9,299 nucleotides of DNA from Planctomycetota bacterium (GTDB lineage Bacteria > Planctomycetota > Phycisphaerae > Phycisphaerales > SM1A02): the NCBI GenBank assembly GCA_022567855.1, contig JADFGE010000093.1, forward strand, positions 1-9,299, given 5' to 3'. The notes below the pieces were generated by a model. It was given only the letters and a program-made list of their open reading frames with translations, had not been told where the DNA came from and searched no databases. Shown one piece after another: positions 1-8,200 of this stretch. The number at the start of each line of letters is the position of its first letter. Positions within the stretch are counted from its first letter, which is position 1. Made by a program: the position numbers and the translations under genes.

Positions 1-506
1 CCGTCGGCGGTCGACGTCGAAAACAACCCGCGCGCCGACCACCCGTTCTTGCCATTGGCGCGCCGGCCGCCCCACCCAGCCCGTCCATACGTGCCCACGA
101 TCCCCGGCAGCTTGCCGCCCGTCACTGTTTTCCAGTCGTTACCGAACCGCAGGTAGTACCGAAAATATATTTCCTCCGGCTCGGATCCGATTTGATCGTC
201 GAAATAAAAACTCAGCTCCGCCAGTCCCTTATGCGATCCTTTGGGTATGGCAATACGCAGGGCCTTTCCGTCGAACGGCTTGAACTTATTCTGCGGGTCG
301 GCGTCCACCGTCATCGTGTTCGCCGGCGCCTTCGCCGCCCCAAGCTCCCAATACCACACCGGCGACTCGAAGTCCGTCGCGTAGATCACCTCATCCGCTT
401 CACCCCGCGGCGGAAGGTACTCGATGACTCGCTGACCGACTTTGCAGCCGGAAAGACTCACGCACACGCTGATGAGGATTGCCGTTCGAATCAGCCGATC
501 AACCAT
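1..506 (-). CDS. Lipoprotein, polysaccharide lyase family 14-like (3' end missing at window edge)
   Basis: An open frame runs from an ATG at 506 off the left edge with no stop, giving 168 residues of a longer protein. The N-terminus is a lipoprotein signal: basic residues R4 and R7, a hydrophobic run at about 9-18, then the lipobox L18-S19-G20-C21, so it should be anchored to a membrane, probably the outer one. From about residue 40 the chain is rich in aromatic residues and beta-strand-like (ATDFESP, IYFRYYLRF). It then shows GGKLPG at 130-135, a glycine/arginine stretch GWGGRR at 144-149 and GWSARGLF at 155-162. The order 'YYLRF...GGKLPG...GGR...G.SAR' is what I recognise from PL14-type lyases (alginate or glucuronan beta-elimination). 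The family call is from motif memory, the substrate is unknown, and the rest of the catalytic region lies outside the window. ATG 506 is preferred over the in-frame ATG at 527 because only 506 has an upstream GGAGG and gives a clean signal peptide. Confidence 0.75.
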   Translation of the reverse strand, partial: MVDRLIRTAILISVCVSLSGCKVGQRVIEYLPPRGEADEVIYATDFESPVWYWELGAAKAPANTMTVDADPQNKFKPFDGKALRIAIPKGSHKGLAELSFYFDDQIGSEPEEIYFRYYLRFGNDWKTVTGGKLPGIVGTYGRAGWGGRRANGKNGWSARGLFSTSTAD

Positions 507-520
507 GGCGATATCCACGC

Positions 521-525
521 CCTCC
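521..525 (-). promoter_or_regulatory. Probable ribosome binding site for the lyase-like lipoprotein
   Basis: On the minus strand this reads GGAGG, 14 nt before the ATG at 506. The spacing is longer than usual. The only other upstream in-frame candidates are GTG at 518 (2 nt from the motif) and ATG at 527 (which overlaps the motif and has no Shine-Dalgarno of its own), so 506 is the best supported start. Confidence 0.5.
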
Positions 526-690
526 ATTCATCACGCACGGCCATTGCATGCGATCGGACACACCGTCCTCATCTCGAACATGCGCCTAACGCTACCAGCA
601 ATCGACACATCCAACCAGCGCTCAAGGACACGCTCGGTTCGCCTACCTTCCGTCAATTTGGCGACGTTCAAGCCGCCCAAGCCACGCACC

Positions 691-730
691 GCCGGTGACC
701 GGCCGCCTCTGCGGTCCCGCAAAATTTGCG
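691..730. repeat. Two adjacent perfect 13-nt inverted repeats
   Basis: The first palindrome is GCCGGT-g-ACCGGC at 691-703. The second is CGCAAA-a-TTTGCG at 718-730. Each has 6-bp arms around one central base, and they lie 14 nt apart. Between them is a further small hairpin, CCGC-ctct-GCGG at 703-714. None is followed by a T-run on either strand, so they are not intrinsic terminators. Their place between two divergent genes makes a protein-binding operator possible, but the different arm sequences argue against two sites for one dimer. Confidence 0.5.
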
Positions 731-964
731 CGGTCTGATTGTCCGGTAAATCCCGCTTACCCCTCGCGCGCAACCCAAAACACACGCACTACATCATGAG
801 AATCGCACCGACCACCGCCATCGAGCTCTATTTGCATCAGCAAGCCTCATAATCGATCCGCGACCGCCCCAAGCCTCACAAACCGACTCGACTGAAGCCC
901 CGCTTGGATCGATCTGTTCATCAACGGAACCGCCGTTGCGACAGATTCGTGACCGCAATCGCCC

Positions 965-971
965 AAAGGAG
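965..971 (+). promoter_or_regulatory. Ribosome binding site of the crystallin-like gene
   Basis: AAAGGAG lies 7 nt before the ATG at 979. It fixes the start there rather than at the codon at 904, which would only add a charged non-signal extension in front of a proper signal peptide. Confidence 0.85.
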
Positions 972-978
972 CAGACCC

Positions 979-1485
979 ATGACGTTCCCCGCCCCTCGTC
1001 GAATCATACGTACCGGACTGATCTGCGCCACCGTCGCCGCGCTCGCCGCGATGTCGCCTTCCTCGGCCGCAGAGGGCAAGCGCCTTGGAAGACATCAGCA
1101 CGGCGATCAACCACTGCACGCACAACTCTACTCCAACCCCGTGCATGAAGGCATGATCGTTCTCTACGAAAACAACGATTTCGGGGGCAAAGTGCAGGTG
1201 CTCAACGTCCACGACCAGCCGCGACACAAGCTGCTGCCCGTGCATGGCCGCGTGGGGAGCCGAACCTCGTCAATTCAATGGAATCTCCCCGACGGCACCA
1301 TCGCCATCCTCTACGGCACCAGCCGAAGCTATCCTCAACGACAATACGTCATTTGGGGCCAAGGCCAGGACTACCGGCTGTCCGACAACGGCTTTAACGA
1401 CCGCCTGGCCGCAATCTGTCTGGAGGGCTTCCACGGTCCCGGGCAGCGCCAGCGCGACCGTGCTCATGATCGTGATCGCGAGTAG
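979..1485 (+). CDS. Secreted beta/gamma-crystallin-fold protein
   Basis: The product is 168 residues. Residues 1-31 are a Sec signal peptide: R7, R8 and R11, a hydrophobic core at about 13-24, and cleavage near SSA-A at 30/31. After a His-rich spacer (35-50) comes a pair of Greek-key motifs. The first is IVLYENNDFGGKVQVL at about 60-75, with the family pattern of an aromatic residue followed by FGG, ending in TSSI at 96-99. The second begins LPDGTIAILYG at 103-113 and ends FNDRLAAI at 139-146. This order (YE..FGG, SSI, P-G-x-x-x-x-LY, NDRxxxI) is characteristic of bacterial beta/gamma-crystallin domains, which are small, stable, often calcium-binding beta-sandwiches in secreted or surface proteins. 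The calcium signatures are incomplete: the first has the Ser-Ser but not the Asn/Asp pair, the second the reverse. The tail from 155 is Arg/Asp-rich. The gene stands alone, with its own ribosome site and terminator. A specific role is unknown. Confidence 0.78.
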   Translation: MTFPAPRRIIRTGLICATVAALAAMSPSSAAEGKRLGRHQHGDQPLHAQLYSNPVHEGMIVLYENNDFGGKVQVLNVHDQPRHKLLPVHGRVGSRTSSIQWNLPDGTIAILYGTSRSYPQRQYVIWGQGQDYRLSDNGFNDRLAAICLEGFHGPGQRQRDRAHDRDRE

Positions 1486-1520
1486 CGCGCCGTCTTCTCG
1501 CTCAAACCGAACGCCCAATG

Positions 1521-1548
1521 CCCACGGATCGCAATCCGTGGGTTTTTT
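1521..1548 (+). terminator. Rho-independent terminator
   Basis: A perfect 9-bp stem, CCCACGGAT at 1521-1529 with ATCCGTGGG at 1534-1542, closes a 4-nt loop (CGCA) and is followed directly by six T residues at 1543-1548. It begins 36 nt after the crystallin-like stop codon. There is no A-run on its left, so it should work only in the rightward direction. Confidence 0.93.
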
Positions 1549-1669
1549 CTGCGATTACTGCGCTTCCCCCCGCCGGGTCAAGCCCGATGGCGAAACGCTA
1601 CTTCATGTCTCCAAGCCTCGATGTCTTGATGCCTCGATGCCTCGATGCCTCGATGCCTTCTTCTTCCCC
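1549..1669. other. Convergent intergenic gap
   Basis: This holds the 8-bp tandem repeat and otherwise pyrimidine-rich sequence on the plus strand. I find no hairpin plus T-run on the minus strand that would end transcription of the secretin-lipoprotein operon, so termination there may be Rho-dependent or read on into the crystallin-like gene as antisense. Confidence 0.55.
1616..1655. repeat. 8-bp tandem repeat, five units
   Basis: Five head-to-tail octamers: CCTCGATG at 1616-1623, a variant TCTTGATG at 1624-1631, then three exact CCTCGATG at 1632-1655. A further degenerate pyrimidine-rich unit follows. The array lies in the gap between two convergent genes, 15 bp from the stop codon of the lipoprotein at 1670. 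It looks like slippage-prone noncoding DNA. No hairpin or T-run suggests a terminator for the leftward gene. Confidence 0.85.
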
Positions 1670-2242
1670 TCACCGCCGGGCGGCTTGGAACCGGCCTAGT
1701 TGCACCCAATGCACGCCGCGGGGCGAAATGGGGTCTCGGCCGTCGGCCGGCTCGAATCGGCAGTGGAGATTAGCGCTCATGAGCGGGTACCGATCACTGC
1801 CGATGTCCAGCAGACTGAGTCGAGCCAGATGGGTCGGGCCGTAGATGGTTCGGCCGCGCTCGACCTGGTTGGCGTCGAGTCGCCATTGCCCGAGGGAATG
1901 AACGTCGTCGGCACCGGCGTCGCCGTTGCCTTGCAGTGTGAAAACAAACGTTCCATCCTCGAACATCGGCGAGGCATGCGGCAGCGAGAACAAATACATG
2001 GAGACGACGATCGTGTCGGGATAGCCGTTCCCGTCGGTGTCGGCGGGCTTGCCTTCGACCGCCAGGGCCATGGCGTTGGCCTTGGCGCCGCTCGGGACCG
2101 GTTTGGCAGGCTTGGGATCGGGCGGCAAGGGTCGGACGCTGCCGTATTCGACGTGCGTCGTTCGACAACCGAGGATAAACATTGCGACTGCTGCCGGCAG
2201 GAACAGTCTCGATCGAAAATAAATGCGCGAGCGTTGCTGCAC
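1670..2242 (-). CDS. Lipoprotein with DxDGNG motif, coupled to the giant secretin
   Basis: The product is 190 residues, starting with GTG at 2242. A lipoprotein signal covers residues 1-25 (R4, R6, R10 and R12, hydrophobic 13-24) and ends in the lipobox I23-L24-G25-C26. Arg at +2 gives no inner-membrane retention signal by the enterobacterial rule, so the outer membrane is likely. A Pro/Lys linker (about 38-50) leads to DTDGNGYPD at 68-76, a DxDxNGxxD loop of the kind that binds calcium in EF-hand and thrombospondin-3-like repeats. The remainder alternates short beta strands (TIVVSMYLF, GTFVFTLQG, SANLHCRFEP) and looks like a beta-sandwich. I do not recognise a named family. The start lies 8 nt beyond the secretin stop codon and its ribosome site is inside the secretin gene, so the two are almost certainly one operon. 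That makes it a candidate pilotin or secretin-associated lipoprotein; this is inference from position and lipidation, not homology. Confidence 0.88.
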   Translation of the reverse strand: MQQRSRIYFRSRLFLPAAVAMFILGCRTTHVEYGSVRPLPPDPKPAKPVPSGAKANAMALAVEGKPADTDGNGYPDTIVVSMYLFSLPHASPMFEDGTFVFTLQGNGDAGADDVHSLGQWRLDANQVERGRTIYGPTHLARLSLLDIGSDRYPLMSANLHCRFEPADGRDPISPRGVHWVQLGRFQAARR

Positions 2243-2250
2243 GATAGTTG

Positions 2251-5200
2251 TTACTCCTTGTCCTTTTCAGACGCATTGGGTGTGTCGATTCGTTTGCCTT
2301 GAGCGTCGTACAACCCGCCGGTCCCGTCCAGAATGTTCTTCCGGATCTGCTGCTTGATCTCATCGGGAAGCGAGAGACGGTCGATCTCGGCGTGGGTAAT
2401 CTGGTCCACGCGATCGATTTCGGTGGGACTCATGATGACATGGGGGGTGAGGACGATGAGCAGCTCGGTCTTTTTGCTGGTCTCCGTGGAGCTACGAAAC
2501 AGCGCACCGAGGAATGGGATGTCGCCAAGCAGCGGGACCTTCCGGTCGCGGCGCTCAAACCGATTGGAGATCAGGCCCCCCAAGATAATCATTTGGCCGT
2601 CGCGGACGGTGACGGTCGTAGTGGCGGTGCGACGCGTGATGATGGGGGATGAGAAATCCTCCGAGATCTGCGTGGTGCGTGCGCTCAGCTCGGAGATCTC
2701 CGGCGTGATGGTCATGCGGACGTATCCGTCGGGATTGATGGAGGGTGTAACTTCAAGGATGATGCCGATGTCTTCCGGCACGACCGAAGATTGCTGACTT
2801 CCCAGATCAAACGAGGTGCTCTCGGGCAGGCGGATGGTTTCGCCGATCTGAATACGGGCGGGCTGGTTGTTCGCGGCCATGATTGAGGGATTGCTGAGCA
2901 CTTGCAATCGACCCTGGGATTGAAGTGCGCGGAGCAACAGGTTGAAATCCGTGCCGGAGATCGAGAGGTTCGGGGCGCCCATGCCGGTGACAAAGGCGCT
3001 GGCCAGGCTGAACCCGCCGGCTATGTTGACATCGCCTTGGGTGCGATTGGCGGAAAAATCGAACCCCCACTCGTCGGTGTCGTCGAGCGTAACCTCAGCG
3101 AGCAGGACTTGAATGAGCACCTGCGGCGGATCCACATCCAATTCACTGATCATCTCTTTGACGCGCTGCATATAGCGTGGACTGGCGCTGACGAGCACCG
3201 TGTTGGATTGATCGTCGCCGACAATCGTCACCTGGCGCTCCAACAGACGGGCGGCGGAGCCGAGCTGGTCGATGCCGATCGTCGCGATGAGTTTGTCTTG
3301 CTCCGTCTCGATGAACTGCGAGAGAACCCGTGCGACTTCGCCGGCTACGGCGTTGCGAAGTTGATAGACGAAGACCTCGCGCTCGTTGGCCTCGAGTGCG
3401 TCGAGCTCTTCGACCACGGCCCCCACGAGGTCGAGATACTGCGGCGTGCCGGACACAAGCAGACTGTTGGTCCGCGTATCAACGGTGATGGAAAGCTGCT
3501 GGCGATCATCGGGCACGGCGGTGAGCTCGGTATTCTCAAGCCCGGCGTAGATGCGCTCGCCATCGGGGCCCGGCATTCGGGCGGGCTCGCCTTCACCCGG
3601 CGGGTACTCGCGCGGCTTGAGGACGTACAGGTTCCCGCGATTGCTGAGATTGAACAAGTCGGTCAGAATCTGGGCCATGGCGACGGCGTCGGCGTTGACC
3701 AACTTGAAAATGCGAACGTTCTGCGAACCGGTCGATGAGGCGTCCATATCGCGGATCATCTGCTCGATCATGCCCATCGACTCCTTCGGAGCGGAGATGA
3801 TCACGGTGTTGGTGCGCAGATCGGGCGTCAGCGTGATCGATTCGCGGATAGCGGCGCTGACCTCCATCTCGGTCATCGGCTCGCCGGTCTCGTCGTCAAT
3901 CTGATCAGCGGCGACTTCGCGGAGATATTTGAGTATCGTCGCCTGTTGAGATCGACGTCGAGCGCCGATGCCTCGCCCACTGAGAATGTTCTCGATCAGA
4001 CTGACGGTTTCCAAGGCGTTGGCGGAACTCAACGGGATGTACTTTATCTCGACGACCGATCCTGGCCGAGCGCCGTCGAGCTGGGCGACAAGTCTTCTGA
4101 TCGTGCGGACATCTGCGGGCGGCGCATTGACGAGCACCGCATTGAGGCGCTCGTCGGCCGTGACGCGGATGGTGTTTGGGCCGCGCGTACGGTTCACTTC
4201 CTCAACGTACATATCCTGGAGCATGTCCACGACATCAACAGCGCGGCTGCTCGCGAGTTGCAGGATCTCGAATGTCGAACCGCCGACCGCATCCGCCTCA
4301 GCGCCGATCAAGGCGTCGATCAGATCGCGGATGACTTGAAGGTTCTCCTCGCTGGCGGCGATGATGAGACTGTTGCTGGCGGTGTCGGGCTCGATCGATA
4401 CACGGTCCATGGGCGTAGCGGCTTCGCCGAGCGACTGCTGGCGTTCGCGCATGAGCTGTTCGAGGCGGGGAGCCAACAACTCGGCCCGCGTGCCCTCCAA
4501 TGGAAGGACGTGCAGGCCGACGGCCGGATTCATCGGCACCGCTTCGAGCTTCGCCACGAGCTGCCGGATTGCGGCCATGTCCTCGACGTTCGCCGCTACC
4601 AGCAGACTGTTGGTGCGAGGATCGGTCATCACCAGCGGCCGCTGGCTGCGCTTGATCTCGGCGGGCATGTCAGCGTAACGCCGTTCCATGATGTCGTTGA
4701 TTGTCTCGGCGATTCGTTCGATGTTGGCGGTGGTCAGTGTCAGCACGTCCAGCAGGCCGATCTCCCCCAGATCCGACGCGTCCAGATCGGCGACGAGACG
4801 CTCGATCACTTCGTAGGACTCCTGGCCGGCGGCGATGATCAGACTGTTGGTGCGGGGATCGTCGATGATCGTTGCCTGCTGGAGGTCAGCCGTCTCCGGC
4901 TCGATCTTGCGAAGCCGCTCGAGTCTCGCATCCATCAGTTCACCGACGATGGAAGCCAGGCGCGACGCCGATGCGTTCTTCAGTTTGATTCGCCGAATCT
5001 CGCTGAACTGCGGGGCGATTTCGGCATCGAGCGTCTGAAGCAGGCGCTCCAGGACGATGAAGCTGCGGGGGCTGGTGGTGACGATGAGCGTGTTGGTGCG
5101 CTCGTCAGCTTGGGCGACGACACGATCCTCTTCACGAATAATGTCAGCTTGGATCTGTTGATCGAACAGGCGCACCATGGTCGTGGCCAACCGCGTCGCT

Positions 5201-8200
5201 GAAGCATGCTCGATGGGATAAATGCGCACGGCTGCCCCCGGCGCGGCGGCTTCGATGTCGAGCATGGCCACCAGCTCGGTGACCACTTCGAGGTTCATGG
5301 GCGTGCCGACGAGGATCAGCGCGTTGAGCTGCGTTTCCGGGCGGATCACCAGGTGAGTCATGGGGACGAAGATGTCCGACTCGATCACTCGTCCGCCGTT
5401 TTCTTCAAGACGGGCCATGCGCAAGCGCCCGATCTGCCGTTGCAGCGGCGTGGACTGCGGCAGATTGCCGATGCCTTCAATGAGAATCGCTTGGAGGGTT
5501 TCAGCCAAGTCGTTGGCGTCGGCGTAACGCAACACGAGGATGCGTGGTTCGATCCAACCGGCGGCCACATCGGCATCGATGCGTCGCACGAGGACTTCCA
5601 CCAGCGCCACCGTCTCTTCCTTGCCGGCCACGATCACCGTGTTGGTTCGTTCGTCCACGCTGATAGCGATCTCATCGAGCAGGGCGGGCCCGACGGCGCC
5701 TTCGGGCAGGCCTTCCAGATTGGTGCCGGGTATGCGGCCAAGCTGCTTACCCTGGTCAAATAACTCACCGATAATGCGGGCGAACTGCTCGGCGGCGATA
5801 TTCTGCAATGGGAACAACTGCACCGTCACCGCGTCGGTGATGGGCAGTTGATCGAACATCTTGGCGATCTCCGTCAGCGCGTAGACATTCTGCGGCGTGG
5901 AACTGATCACGAGCGCGTTGAGCGAGGTGTCGGCGATGATGCGGATGGGCTTGGTGAGATCGAGTTGGATTCCACCGGCATCCGGGCCGTTACGTCGAAT
6001 GGAAAGCCGGCGCACCTGCTCTTGAATCGCTTGCGCTAAAGGAGTGTTCGTTTGTTGATCTGCTGGAGACAGTATCTCGCGAAGAATATTAGCGAGCGCT
6101 TCTGCCTCGGCGTTGCGCAGTTTGAGAACACGCATTTCAGACTGAGCATGCTGCGGATCGCTGTCGATCGCCTTGAGGAGTCCAACGATCGTGTCGCGAT
6201 CGATCGGGTTGGCGATGATGATGATGGCGTTGCGCCCTTGAAGCGTGGCAACCTTGATCGGTTCGGTCACGAGACGCGAGACCGAGTCGTCCGGCTGGGG
6301 CTTGTCCAGGCCGATGGTCTCGATGATCTGAGTTGCCGCGTCCGGCGAGATGTTTTGCAGTTCGATGATGAAGATGCCATGCCCTGCGGGCGGCGTCAGC
6401 GCATCGAGCTGATTGACTGTTTGCTCGATTTCAGCAAACAGGGCCGCGGTGCAGGCGATCACGAGGCTGTTGCCAGGCGCATCGACTTGGATGGCCAGCG
6501 GTTGATTTGCCTGCGAAGCCTTGGCCTGGAACGCTTCGGTGATGGCGGAGGCGACACGGGCGGCCGGCGCAGCCGTCAGTCGCAGCACGTGGATCGAAAG
6601 ACCTTGATTGGACGCTTCCTGCTGCAAGGCAACGGCCAGCGTCCTGATCTGGGCGAACTCATCTTCTTCAGCCCGCACGATGATCGTGTTGGAGGTTGAA
6701 TCGCCGACGATGCGCAGCGCTCTTCGTCCGCGTGAGCCCGTCGCCTGGTCATAGAGTCGGTTCAGCGACTCAGCGAGCTTCATGGGGTCGCCGGAGGTCA
6801 CGGGGATAATCTGGGGCGGCGGCAGCTTGGCGTAGTCGGCGACATCCAACTGCTCGATGATCTTTTCGATCTTGCGGATGTTCTGTCGGCTGGCGGAGAT
6901 GATAACGGAGTTGGTCTGCGGCTCGGCGGCAGCGCGAACCCATACCTCCGCCTCGACCAGCAGCGTAGGAGCCGGTTCAGCCCGGCGCTGCTCATCACTG
7001 CCGCCACCGCGCCGCGCTTCGCGTGGTGTGGATTGCTGACCTCGCCGGCCGCGCTCGATTTGGCCTTGGAACGCGCCGTTTATTGCACGAGCGACTGACG
7101 GCGCATCGGCGTACATCAGGGGAATGACGCGCAGTTGCAGCGAGGCGTCGTATTCCTCGTTATCCAGCTTCTCAAGGAGGGCCCGAATGTTGACCCATTC
7201 TTCCTCGCTCGCGGAGATTACCAGACTGTTGGATGCAGGATCTGCGACAATTTGTACATCTCGCTCCGATGGAGTTTCAGCGCCAGGCGCACCCCGTCCG
7301 TAGAAAAACGATAACGCTTCCTGGATTTTCTCCGCCTCAGCGAACTGCAACGGCACGAACTCTCTGATTCGATCGGTCCCCGTCGGCTGATCGAGCTGCT
7401 CAATGATCTGGAGAATCTGCTCCATCTGGTCGGGCGTCGCGGCCACGATGATGCGGTTCTCAACGACGTTGTAGTCAATGCGCGCTTCCTCACGTCGATC
7501 GCTGCCTCGTTGGCGGGTGAACTGGTTCAACGTGAACCACACATCGATCGCCAGCGCATGCTCCAGTGGGACAATGCGATATTCAAGCGGGCTCTTGGGC
7601 TCAACGTTGTCAAGTTCCTTGATCAGCGATTCGATCACGGGGAACGATTCCGCAGTGGCAGTTACGACGAGACTATTGGATCGTTCGTCAGCGACAATCT
7701 TCGCTTTCACTTCGACCGCCGGACTATCGTCGTCCAATTTGATCGTCTTGCCCTGCGTCTCGCCGCGCGCGTCGAGTCCCAAGGCATCCCCGAGGATTCG
7801 TACGACCTCCTCGGCTCGCGCGCCTTCCAGTGAGTAAGTTCGAATGATGGTCTCATCGCTGAACTTGGGCTGATCGAGTTCGGCAATCAGCGCCTGAGCT
7901 TGAGCAAACTGGATCTTCGGAGCGTTGATGATGAGGCTGTTGGTGCGGACATCAGGGGTGACGCGAACGCCTTGACCACCGCGCCGCTCGAATTGCTGGC
8001 TGATTATGCGAGCCAATTCCTCCGCGTCGCCGTCCTTCAGCGCGATGATCTCGATGATCCGATCGCCGGAGACATCCGGCTGATCCAGCCGCGCCAGCAG
8101 ATCCTTGAGCAAGGCCAAGTCGTCCGCATTGGCCGAGACGATCAATGAGTTGGCAGAGTCGCTCGCGGTGATGGTCGCGGTGGGCGGGGCGGCGTTGGTT

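Larger units (their letters stand above)
507..978. other. Divergent intergenic region
   Basis: This 472-bp stretch separates the lyase-like gene (leftward) from the crystallin-like gene (rightward) and must carry both promoters. I see no good sigma-70 pair. The closest is TTGCAT at 832-837 with TAATCG at 850-855, but the spacer is 12 nt, too short. Short open frames here lack a Shine-Dalgarno and have low-complexity, arginine-rich products. The only clear structure is the pair of inverted repeats at 691-703 and 718-730. Confidence 0.7.

Noticed and set aside
192..738. Two overlapping plus-strand frames opposite the lyase-like lipoprotein.
   Set aside because: Their products are His/Arg-rich and without structure, and the opposite strand has a clear lipoprotein gene with signal peptide and lipobox.
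531..785. A leftward 84-codon frame upstream of the lyase-like gene.
   Set aside because: It starts with GTG, has no Shine-Dalgarno, and its Arg/Gly-rich product has no recognisable feature.
832..855. TTGCAT...TAATCG as a promoter for the crystallin-like gene.
   Set aside because: The spacer is only 12 nt and both boxes are poor matches.
1673..1683. CCGCC-g-GGCGG inverted repeat as a terminator of the leftward operon.
   Set aside because: It lies inside the last codons of the lipoprotein gene and is not followed by a T-run on the minus strand.
1400..1699. Possible frameshift at the end of the crystallin-like gene, since the alternative frame encodes a hydrophobic ATVLMIVIASS stretch.
   Set aside because: The crystallin domain is already complete before the tail, the stop at 1483-1485 is followed by an ideal terminator, and the alternative frame runs through the terminator and the octamer repeat.
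3946..5202. A 418-codon open frame on the plus strand, and other long plus-strand frames antisense to the secretin.
   Set aside because: They are complements of the secretin's GC-biased codons. Their products repeat fragments such as DDETVGA and HDRVG with no domain or ribosome site.
3400..8180. A DNA motif close to GACTGTTGGTGCG recurring every 200-330 bp, resembling iterons or a dispersed repeat family.
   Set aside because: It is the reverse complement of codons for Arg-Thr-Asn-Ser-Leu, the conserved strand of each secretin N-domain. It stays in one reading frame and varies at synonymous sites, so it is explained by the protein repeat. It is not a CRISPR array or binding-site array.
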